Assembly: GCF_030315685.1 (NCBI RefSeq)
Contig: NZ_JASXSI010000019.1
Span: 1-64,000, forward strand
DNA: 64,000 nt
Direction: 5' to 3'
From: Gordonia sp. ABSL11-1
GTDB lineage: Bacteria > Actinomycetota > Actinomycetes > Mycobacteriales > Mycobacteriaceae
The notes beneath the pieces are model-generated. The model was not told the origin of the DNA. It ran no database searches and was given only the letters and a program-made list of their open reading frames with translations. Shown here piece after piece: positions 57,861-64,000 of this stretch (positions are counted from its first letter, which is position 1; each line of letters starts with the position of its first letter). The position numbers were made by a program, and so were the translations under genes.

Positions 57861-58577
57861 TCAGCAGGAGGCGGAGTGCACCGCTGCGACCAGCGCGGGG
57901 TCGGCGCCCGTCTGGGGATTCTTCGGGTCGGCTGAGCGCAACGCCTCGAGTGCGGCCTGGGCGTCCTGCGTCTGCTCCCGGCCCTCGTAGTACTCGCCGA
58001 GAGCGACGTCGACGGACGTGCCCTGACGGCCGTCGTCGACGAGCTGGGCACAGGGGAGTGCCAGCCACACCGCGGCGGCGCTCGCCTTTCCGGCGGGACC
58101 GAATCGGATCTGCCCGTAGCAGGCCAGGTCCTGATTCGGATAGAGCGTGTCGTCGGCGTACGGGGCGTCGGGGACGGGGCTGAATCCTTGCGAGGTGAGA
58201 TCGTCGGAGACGGACTGGGCGGCCCCGCGCTGCGCCGACGCGTTCAGGACTCGCACCTGGAACGTCGACAGTGCCGCGGGAGCGACCTGCAGCATCTCCT
58301 GGCGGTCGACGTCGGTGAGCGTCGGCGGCGCGGTGGACGGCGGTGCGGGTGCACCTGCCGGGGCGAGAGGCGCTGACGCCGACGCGGAGGCAGGAGAAGG
58401 TTGATTGCAGGCGGTCGGCACGGCGGCCCCACCGGAACCGCGCAGCGCGACCGCCCATACGATGAGTGCCCCGACGAGCAGGACGACTGCGGCGATGACC
58501 GCCGGGATGTACCGGCGACGACGGAATGGGCGACCGCGCGGGTCGACCGGGGTTCCCGCGGTAATCTGCGACACCAC
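57861..58577 (-). CDS. cei: Cell-envelope integrity protein (Cei/Rv2700-like)
   Basis: A 238-residue protein with one N-terminal membrane segment (about 24-46, IPAVIAAVVLLVGALIVWAVAL), a Pro/Ala/Ser linker, and an extracytoplasmic LytR_C-type domain. That domain includes FQVRVLNASAQRGAAQSVSD, then YPNQDLACYGQIRFGP and YYEGREQTQDAQAAL, ending in Cys. Four extracytoplasmic cysteines could form two disulfides. Loss of the M. tuberculosis homologue weakens the envelope. GTG 58577 gives the family start MVSQIT. Confidence 0.88.
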   Translation of the reverse strand: MVSQITAGTPVDPRGRPFRRRRYIPAVIAAVVLLVGALIVWAVALRGSGGAAVPTACNQPSPASASASAPLAPAGAPAPPSTAPPTLTDVDRQEMLQVAPAALSTFQVRVLNASAQRGAAQSVSDDLTSQGFSPVPDAPYADDTLYPNQDLACYGQIRFGPAGKASAAAVWLALPCAQLVDDGRQGTSVDVALGEYYEGREQTQDAQAALEALRSADPKNPQTGADPALVAAVHSASC

Positions 58578-58988
58578 CGTGAACTGGCTCCTTCACTCCG
58601 TCGGCCTTGCGGCACCACTGTAGAGGGTGTGCCTCCGCCCGGTGCGGAGGCAGGCCGGACACCCCCTGCCGCGGAGACTCGAGGACTGCCTCGACACGCA
58701 CGGGAATGATCTCCGCGAAGAGATCGTTGACCCAGCCGCATCGGTGCACTAAGCTTCGGGCGCCCGACCTCCTAAGCCAGAGGGGGACGTGCGGAGAGAA
58801 CGTGATCCGGCTGTGACAAAGATCACGACGATCCGCGGGGTTCTGGGTAACGAATTGCACCGGTCATGACGTTGTAGTGGCGCCGCCGGCAAGACAATCC
58901 CGGCGGGCTCAGGCACCTCATGTTTGCTCGGCCACAAGCCGGCATCCGCAGAGCGCCCCTCACACTCTCACACCAGGTAAGGCACACA
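58578..58988. promoter_or_regulatory. Divergent gap, cei / DUF4193, with Crp-type site
   Basis: 411 bp without a gene. A hairpin GCCTCCGC-N5-GCGGAGGC lies at 58631-58651. At 58812-58827 TGTGACAAAGATCACG matches a Crp/GlxR site (TGTGA-N6-TCACA) with one mismatch, about 160 bp before the DUF4193 gene. The stretch after it (58830-58900) could be a structured leader, but I cannot assign it to a known riboswitch. Confidence 0.5.
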
Positions 58989-59288
58989 ATGGCTACTGAT
59001 TACGACGCGCCGCGACGCACGGAGACCGAGGACATCAGCGAGGATTCTCTCGAGGAGCTGAAGGCGCGGCGCAGCGAAGCGCAGTCCTCGGCCGTCGACG
59101 TCGACGAGAGTGATACCGCAGAATCGTTCGAACTGCCGGGTGCAGACCTGTCCGGCGAGGAGTTGTCGGTTCGTGTGATCCCCAAGCAGGCCGACGAGTT
59201 CACCTGCACCAGCTGTTTTCTCGTCTATCACCGCAGCCGGCTGGCCCGCGAGAACGGTTCGTCGCTGATCTGCGTCGACTGCGCCTGA
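58989..59288 (+). CDS. DUF4193 protein
   Basis: A 99-residue actinobacterial DUF4193 protein (Rv2699c-like). The acidic N-terminus starts ATDYDAPRRTE. Residues 50-70 read PGADLSGEELSVRVIP. The C-terminus has CTSC and CVDC, a four-cysteine zinc ribbon. Proteins of this kind are highly expressed and often essential, with unknown function. Its long upstream region with a Crp-type site suggests regulation. Confidence 0.88.
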   Translation: MATDYDAPRRTETEDISEDSLEELKARRSEAQSSAVDVDESDTAESFELPGADLSGEELSVRVIPKQADEFTCTSCFLVYHRSRLARENGSSLICVDCA

Positions 59289-59399
59289 CACCAGGTCCCG
59301 GTCCGGCGGCAGCCCCACTGGATCTGTAATTCCAGCCCCTGAACACACGGGCGAACCACAGTGGGTCGAGCGGGGCCGCTGCCGGCCCCGCCGTCGACG

Positions 59400-59984
59400 T
59401 CAGTCGGCGATCCCCGCCTCCGCGGCCGCATCCGGCACGTCGAGCGCCGCGAGCACCGCGGACGGATCCCGTGTCGACACCAGCCAATACGGTGTCGGAT
59501 CGTCGGGATCGTCGAGCACCAACAGCACCATCGTCTTCACCCACGCCTTGTGGACCAGGAAAGCCGCGGGATCGAGCTGACGACCGAGCGCCGCACTCTT
59601 CGCGGTGGCCGGTACCGTTGCGCCGCGGGCGATGACCGAGCGCGGGAGCCGTGCCCGACCCGCCTGTAACTGACCGTCGGCGGTCACCCTCACCGACGGC
59701 CGGCCCAGCGACCACAGCATCCACGCGCACAGCAGGCCCACGGCCACATAGCCGGCAATGCTCCACACGGAATCCCGGGCGGACAGCTGGATCTCGTAGC
59801 CGACGACACCCGTCACGACTGCGGCGGCCAACCACCACCACAGCGGCACGTACAGCCGTTCGTGGTAGCGGTCTGAACCCGAGTTGTGTTCTGGCGCCGG
59901 TCGGTTCCCGTGTCCGGCGGAGGTGCCGGCGTCGTCGCCGGAGGGGCGACCCGTCGGATTCTCGGGTGATGCTGGGGTACTCAC
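59400..59984 (-). CDS. DUF3093 membrane protein
   Basis: A 194-residue protein (Rv2698-like) with a disordered N-terminus (1-38) and two adjacent membrane segments (about 46-90: LWWWLAAAVVTGVVGYEI and IAGYVAVGLLCAWMLWSLG). A beta-rich domain follows, containing RPSVRVTADGQLQAGRARLP and VLLVLDDPDDPTPYWLVSTR. Function is unknown. GTG 59984 is chosen because TACGCT (minus strand 59996-59991) lies six bases upstream, giving a leaderless mRNA. It is divergent from dut with 22 bp between starts. Confidence 0.85.
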   Translation of the reverse strand: MSTPASPENPTGRPSGDDAGTSAGHGNRPAPEHNSGSDRYHERLYVPLWWWLAAAVVTGVVGYEIQLSARDSVWSIAGYVAVGLLCAWMLWSLGRPSVRVTADGQLQAGRARLPRSVIARGATVPATAKSAALGRQLDPAAFLVHKAWVKTMVLLVLDDPDDPTPYWLVSTRDPSAVLAALDVPDAAAEAGIAD

Positions 59985-59990
59985 GCGACC

Positions 59991-60000
59991 AGCGTAGTCT
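59991..60000. promoter_or_regulatory. Divergent overlapping -10 elements, DUF3093 / dut
   Basis: In AGCGTAGTCT the plus-strand -10 TAGTCT (59995-60000) and the minus-strand -10 TACGCT (59996-59991) share one TA. Each is followed by six bases and a GTG start, at 60007 and 59984. One symmetric element appears to serve two leaderless genes. Confidence 0.65.
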
Positions 60001-60006
60001 TCCCTC

Positions 60007-60537
60007 GTGGCGCCGAATCCCTCCACCACTTCATCCAGCCGGCCTGATCCGATCGGGCCCGTCGCGGTCCGTCGCCTCGATCCCGGCATACCCCTTCCCA
60101 CCCGGGCACACCCGGGCGACGCGGGTGTCGATCTGTGTTCGACGATCGACCTCGAATTGGCGCCCGGCCGTCGTCAACTGGTGCCGACGGGTATCGCGAT
60201 CGCGCTTCCGGTCGGCACGGTCGGCCTCATCCATCCCCGCTCGGGTCTTGCCGCGCGTGCGGGTCTCTCCATCGTCAACACCCCGGGCACCATCGACGCC
60301 GGCTACCGCGGCGAGATCAAGGTCTGCCTGATCAATCTCGATTCCGCGGAGACGATCACCATCGGGCGTGGCGACCGGATCGCACAGTTGCTCGTCCAGC
60401 GTGTCGAGTTGCCCGACTTCGTCGAGGTCGATGAACTCGACGAGACGAGCCGCGGAGCCGGCGGCTACGGCTCGAGCGGCGGCCACGCGATCCTTGCGGA
60501 GGTCGCCCCCGATATCGACGGCGAGACCGGCGCCTGA
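60007..60537 (+). CDS. dut: dUTP diphosphatase
   Basis: A 176-residue trimeric dUTPase that removes dUTP and makes dUMP. The five motifs are present: HPGDAGVDL (I), [19 protein letters not shown] (II and III), [11 protein letters not shown] with [10 protein letters not shown] (IV region), and the C-terminal glycine-rich [10 protein letters not shown] (V). The first 25 residues are a variable extension. The GTG start is leaderless with TAGTCT six bases upstream. Confidence 0.95.
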   Translation: MAPNPSTTSSSRPDPIGPVAVRRLDPGIPLPTRAHPGDAGVDLCSTIDLELAPGRRQLVPTGIAIALPVGTVGLIHPRSGLAARAGLSIVNTPGTIDAGYRGEIKVCLINLDSAETITIGRGDRIAQLLVQRVELPDFVEVDELDETSRGAGGYGSSGGHAILAEVAPDIDGETGA

Positions 60538-60581
60538 CGGCGTCGTCTGCGCATCCGGACCCGAGGAGTGGACAGAACAAG

Positions 60582-61403
60582 ATGGCACGCGACGACGAGA
60601 ACGATCTGACGATCGGTTCGGCACAGGGCCCCTATGACATCGAGGCGCTCGCAACGCCGCCGGAGGACCTGGAGAACTCGCACCTGGACCTCGGGTCGGT
60701 GCTGGTACCTGTCGTCGAGGGTGGACAGGTGACCGTCGAGATGTCGGCGGAGCACCAGCCGGAGGCCGTCTATCTGGTGACGCCGCACGGACGGATCAGT
60801 GTGAGCGCATTCGCCGCACCCAAGTCGCCCGGACTGTGGCGGGAGGTGGTGACCGAGCTCGCCGGATCGCTGCGCGACGAAGGAGCGCAGGTCGCGATCG
60901 AGGACGGCCATTGGGGCCGCGAGGTGGTGGCGACCGTTCCGGGTGCCGCCCACCGGTTCGTCGGTGTCGACGGCCCGCGGTGGATGGTGCGCTGCATCGC
61001 CAGCGGACCCGACGACTCCGCCGACGAACTCGGTCGCCTCGCACGAGCGGTGCTCGCCGAATCGGTGGTGCGACGGGGCACCGATCCGCACCCGCCGCGG
61101 GACGCTCTGCCGATCGTGTTGCCGCCGGTGCTGGCCGAGCAGGTCGCGGCCGCGCAGGAACAGATGCAGGCCGAGCAGTCCGCCGAACAGCCGGAGTCAT
61201 CGGTGCCGCCGGGCGGGCAGCCGGCGGACGCGCCGGCCGGTGGCGCGATCGACCAACTTGCCTCGGCCACCGTGTACGGCGAGGAGCCAGCATCGCCGTC
61301 GGACGACGAGCCGGACCGCGATGTCGACCCCGACCCCGAGGACGAGGCACCGCGCTCGTCGGGATCGGCGATGCAGCGATTCCGGCGTAATCGACGTCAG
61401 TGA
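60582..61403 (+). CDS. DUF3710 protein
   Basis: A 273-residue protein of the DUF3710 family (Rv2696c-like). Landmarks are GPYDIEALATPPEDLENSHL with DLGSVLVP, then YLVTPHGRISVSAFAAPKSP, GHWGREVVATVPGAAHRFVG and GPRWMVRCIASGP. The last 90 residues are acidic, Pro/Ala-rich and probably disordered. Function is unknown. It lies 44 bp after dut, likely in the same operon. Confidence 0.85.
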   Translation: MARDDENDLTIGSAQGPYDIEALATPPEDLENSHLDLGSVLVPVVEGGQVTVEMSAEHQPEAVYLVTPHGRISVSAFAAPKSPGLWREVVTELAGSLRDEGAQVAIEDGHWGREVVATVPGAAHRFVGVDGPRWMVRCIASGPDDSADELGRLARAVLAESVVRRGTDPHPPRDALPIVLPPVLAEQVAAAQEQMQAEQSAEQPESSVPPGGQPADAPAGGAIDQLASATVYGEEPASPSDDEPDRDVDPDPEDEAPRSSGSAMQRFRRNRRQ

Positions 61404-61424
61404 GCGCCGCCGTCGGGTGAATCG

Positions 61425-62174
61425 TCAGTCGGGCGGGGGCTTGTGCCCGACGGGCCCGGTGGGTCCGCGCATCGCCGACCACCCGCGTGCACAGGCGAAT
61501 CCGAGAATCGATGGATCGTTGCCCCAGTCCTCGAGTCCGACCTCGGTCAACGAGGAGCGGGGTGCCGCCGTCGCCCAGTCCCGGCCGACCTGACCGGGGT
61601 GTACCGGGTCGTCGACGGCGATGGTGACCGCGATCGGTGCCGTCAATGTGGCGATGTCGTCGAGACCCGGAGCGCGGAACGATGCCGCCTCGGCGAGTTG
61701 ATCGAGCAGGCGTGGATGCAACGCCCGCCACGAACGCCCGAGTTCGGCGGCCAGCCACGGAGGGCTCGTCGCCGACATCATCGCGATCGTGTGTTCCAAC
61801 CCGTCGCTCTGCAGTGCCCGTGCGGTCGCGGTCGCGCTCCACGCGGCGGGCGCCGTCGCCGGGTCGCCGGTCCACGCCGGCAGAGCCGCCCACACGCCCC
61901 CACACGGATTCTGCAGCGCCCAGGCGAGCGCGATCGCCGCGCCGATCGACACCCCGCCGACGACCGGTGGACCGTACACGTCCGCCAGCTCGTCGAGTCG
62001 TCTCAGATGATCGGCGACGAGGCGTTCGGACGGCTCGAGTGCCACGAGTGTGAGACCGGACTCATCGGCCGCGGGACCGAACGCGCGGCGCACGTAATCG
62101 GCGTCGGATCCGGTGCCCGGCATGCCGATGAGCAACTGTGGACCCCTCGGATCCGACCCCTCGATGGCGGGCAT
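61425..62174 (-). CDS. Alpha/beta-hydrolase fold protein (Rv2695-like)
   Basis: A 249-residue alpha/beta hydrolase. The nucleophile elbow is VVGGVSIGAAIALAWAL (GxSxG with the serine near residue 76). VTIAVDDPVHPGQVG late in the protein supplies a probable catalytic Asp/His. The oxyanion region is LLIGMPGTGSD. Substrate is unknown. ATG 62174 gives the natural family start. It is convergent with the DUF3710 gene and divergent from the OB-fold gene. Confidence 0.8.
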   Translation of the reverse strand: MPAIEGSDPRGPQLLIGMPGTGSDADYVRRAFGPAADESGLTLVALEPSERLVADHLRRLDELADVYGPPVVGGVSIGAAIALAWALQNPCGGVWAALPAWTGDPATAPAAWSATATARALQSDGLEHTIAMMSATSPPWLAAELGRSWRALHPRLLDQLAEAASFRAPGLDDIATLTAPIAVTIAVDDPVHPGQVGRDWATAAPRSSLTEVGLEDWGNDPSILGFACARGWSAMRGPTGPVGHKPPPD

Positions 62175-62292
62175 GTCATGATCATGCCCGACGTTGTACA
62201 GAGAGCACGGTCGGGATTACTCTGGCGACTGTAAACAGGGCCGTCAGCTACCGCCCGACGTCTCATCGAGATGAATCACCCAGGAGGGTGTG

Positions 62293-62670
62293 ATGGCTAC
62301 CACCGGCTATCTCAAGCGGTTGACGCGCCGGCTGACCGAGGACCTCGGTGATGCCGACGCAGAGCAGATCGCCGAGGAATCCCGCGCGACCGGAGCCCAG
62401 CGCGCCGCCGAGTGTTGTCGCGGCGACGAGGTCACCATGCACGGCGAGCTGCGGTCGGTGGAGACGTGTTCGCGCAGCGCCAAGGCCGGCGTCAAGGCGG
62501 AGTTCTTCGACGGTTCGGACACCGTGTTGCTCAAGTGGCTCGGACGTAACCGCATCCCCGGCATCGAGCCCGGTCGCAAGCTGACCGTGCGCGGTCGGCT
62601 CGCCGAACACGAGGGCACCAAGCTGATCTACAACCCCTACTACGAGCTGTATGGCCCGGAAGACGAGTGA
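62293..62670 (+). CDS. OB-fold nucleic-acid-binding-like protein (Rv2694c-like)
   Basis: A 125-residue protein. An N-terminal helix (TGYLKRLTRRLTEDLGDADAEQIAEE in part) precedes an OB fold from about residue 45 (GDEVTMHGELRSVET) to LIYNPYYELYGPEDE. Similar domains bind nucleic acid, but this is inference. CAGGAGG precedes ATG 62293. Its end overlaps the DUF3159 gene by 20 bp, indicating tight coupling. Confidence 0.82.
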   Translation: MATTGYLKRLTRRLTEDLGDADAEQIAEESRATGAQRAAECCRGDEVTMHGELRSVETCSRSAKAGVKAEFFDGSDTVLLKWLGRNRIPGIEPGRKLTVRGRLAEHEGTKLIYNPYYELYGPEDE

Positions 62671-63373
62671 CATCCCCTCCGACGATCCTGCGGGGTCCTC
62701 GGGGGAGGGCGGGTCGTCGCCATCGATCCTCGAACAGATGGGTGGCGTGTCCGGCCTGATCTACTCGACCGTGCCGATCGTCGTCTTCGTGCCGGTCAAC
62801 GCGATCTGGGGACTGCAGCCGGCCATGATCGCGGCGCTTGTCGTCGCCGCTCTGATCTTCTGCGTGCGACTGGTCCGCCGTGAGCCGCTCAACCCGGCGA
62901 TCTCCGGACTCATCGGAGTCGCGATCTGTGTGTTCATCGCCCACCGCGTCGGAGACGCGAAAGGGTACTTCCTGTTCGGCATCTGGACCACGCTGGTCTA
63001 CGCGATCGTGTTCGTCCTGTCGATCCTGGTGCGATGGCCGCTGATCGGTGTCGCCTGGAACCTCATCAGCGGTGAGGGCATGGGCTGGCGTAAACACCGC
63101 CGCACGCTGATCGCCTACGACATCGCCACCGCGTTCTGGGCGCTGGTGTTCGCCGCGCGCTACCTCACGCAATCGGAGCTCTACGATCACGGCAGCACCG
63201 GGTGGCTGGCCGTCGCGCGGATCGCCATGGGATGGCCGCTCACGGCGCTGGCCGTCCTCGCCACGATCGTCCTGGTCCGACGTGCCACGCGCGACGAGGA
63301 CCAGCGCGACGGGCAGCCGGACAGGGATGCTGCCCAGGTCGAGTCCGGGTCCCCCGAACAGCCGCTGCGCTGA
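62651..63373 (+). CDS. DUF3159 integral membrane protein
   Basis: A 240-residue membrane protein (Rv2693c-like) with about five or six hydrophobic segments, including GLIYSTVPIVVFVPVNAIWG, PAMIAALVVAALIFCVRLV and LVYAIVFVLSILVRWPLIGV. A charged disordered N-terminus (1-28) and C-terminus flank them. Function is unknown. In related genomes it sits beside the TrkA/Ceo potassium genes, as here, which makes an ion-transport link possible but unproven. Confidence 0.85.
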   Translation: MARKTSDIPSDDPAGSSGEGGSSPSILEQMGGVSGLIYSTVPIVVFVPVNAIWGLQPAMIAALVVAALIFCVRLVRREPLNPAISGLIGVAICVFIAHRVGDAKGYFLFGIWTTLVYAIVFVLSILVRWPLIGVAWNLISGEGMGWRKHRRTLIAYDIATAFWALVFAARYLTQSELYDHGSTGWLAVARIAMGWPLTALAVLATIVLVRRATRDEDQRDGQPDRDAAQVESGSPEQPLR

Positions 63374-63401
63374 TCCGCGGCGGCGGCCGGGGAGCCGTCC
63401 C

Positions 63402-64000
63402 TCAGCTGAGCTGCATCGCCTCGTGCAGTGCGGGTTCCGCCTCGGCCGGGGCGATGAAGACGAGTTCGTCGCCACCTTCGATCGGGTCGTCGGACTGGGG
63501 CACGATCACCCGGCCACCGCGCAGGATCGCGACGAGCGCCGCGTCGCGCGGCAGATCGAGCTTGCGTACCGGCTTGCCCGCGAGCGGAGTGTTGGGCGGC
63601 AGGGTGAGTTCCACCAGATTGGCCTGCCCCTGACGAAACGTCATCAGCCGCACCAGATCACCCACGGATACCGCCTCCTCGACGAGGGAGGCGAGGATTC
63701 GTGGCGTCGACACGGCGACGTCGACACCCCAGTCCTCGTCGAACAGCCACTCGTTGCGGGGATCGTTCACGCGGGCGACGACCCGATTGACCGCGAACTC
63801 GGTCTTCGCCAGCAGGCTGACGACCAGGTTGGCTTTGTCGTCGCCGGTCGCCGCGACCATCACGTCGAACGTCTGCAGTTCGGCCTGCTCGAGATTGCTC
63901 AGCTCGCAGGCGTCGGCCTGCACCCACGTCGCCTGGGGGACGGCCTCGGTCTCGATGTGGCCGGTGTTGCGCTCGAAGAGGGTGACCTCGTGCCCGTTGA
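63402..64000 (-). CDS. TrkA-family potassium uptake protein, 5-prime partial
   Basis: The C-terminal 198 or so residues of a TrkA/KtrA-type regulatory subunit; the gene's start lies beyond 64000. The end of the Rossmann RCK_N domain (FDVMVAATGDDKANLVVSLL, then VVARVNDPRNEWLFDEDWGV) and the whole RCK_C domain (NTPLAGKPVRKLDLPRDAAL, GGDELVFIAPAEAEPAL) are visible. It should bind nucleotide and gate a Trk potassium channel. In M. tuberculosis two such genes (ceoB, ceoC) are adjacent; by position this is the ceoC type. Confidence 0.9.
   Translation of the reverse strand, partial: NGHEVTLFERNTGHIETEAVPQATWVQADACELSNLEQAELQTFDVMVAATGDDKANLVVSLLAKTEFAVNRVVARVNDPRNEWLFDEDWGVDVAVSTPRILASLVEEAVSVGDLVRLMTFRQGQANLVELTLPPNTPLAGKPVRKLDLPRDAALVAILRGGRVIVPQSDDPIEGGDELVFIAPAEAEPALHEAMQLS

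Overview
High-GC actinobacterial chromosome, most likely a Gordonia-like member of the Mycobacteriales. The evidence is codon and start usage, many leaderless GTG starts, LexA boxes of the TCGAAC-N4-GTTCGA type, and gene order. The order corresponds, as I recall it, to the M. tuberculosis stretch around Rv2749 to Rv2692 read in reverse. Two blocks, gluABCD beside recX/miaB and the fru/pts genes beside lexA, are arranged as in Corynebacterium. No phage, transposon, CRISPR, tRNA or rRNA was found. This is core chromosome, not an accessory island.

Layout. 0.1-4.8 kb: a YciI protein, an ArgA-type acetyltransferase, pgsA, the envelope-stress pair clgR-pspA behind an ECF-type promoter, and a glycosyltransferase. 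4.8-6.9 kb: DUF3046, recA with an SOS box, recX. 6.9-10.4 kb: glutamate ABC transporter gluABCD on the minus strand. 10.4-12.7 kb: miaB and a membrane protein. 12.7-13.8 kb: the one visibly decayed patch, with a frameshifted LysR remnant and an unassigned fragment. 13.8-20.1 kb: thioesterase, DUF349 protein, LigB-like protein, miaA, dapF, hflX. 20.3-26.6 kb: fructose phosphotransferase genes (ptsH, fruA, fruK, fruR; ptsI divergent). 26.6-28.7 kb: SOS and nucleotide control (lexA, a divS/Rv2719c-like LysM protein, nrdR). 28.7-34 kb: hrpA helicase and a class III aminotransferase.

34-36.3 kb: peroxide defence (ahpD, ahpC, divergent oxyR with an operator). 36.3-41.6 kb: DUF3516 helicase, PAC2 protein, a lipoprotein, DUF4192. 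41.6-46.6 kb: ideR, then an overlapping acuC deacetylase and GNAT/acyl-CoA-synthetase-like protein acetyltransferase. 46.6-55.8 kb: sigB (ECF-type promoter) through to sigA, with DUF3099, DUF3039, a YihY protein, a helicase, a 15-bp tandem repeat fused to a terminator, DUF7455, a TauE/SafE exporter with an upstream cysteine-containing leader peptide, and DUF952. 56-64 kb: ppgK, suhB, a Cei-like protein, DUF4193, DUF3093, dut, DUF3710, hydrolase, OB-fold protein, DUF3159 and a TrkA-type potassium protein cut by the window edge.

The strongest non-gene signals are regulatory. They are matched 17-nt-spacer ECF promoters for clgR and sigB, a divergent promoter whose two -10 elements share one TA between DUF3093 and dut, a leaderless 18-codon ORF overlapping the start of pgsA, and the leader peptide upstream of TauE. 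I found no convincing new multi-gene system.
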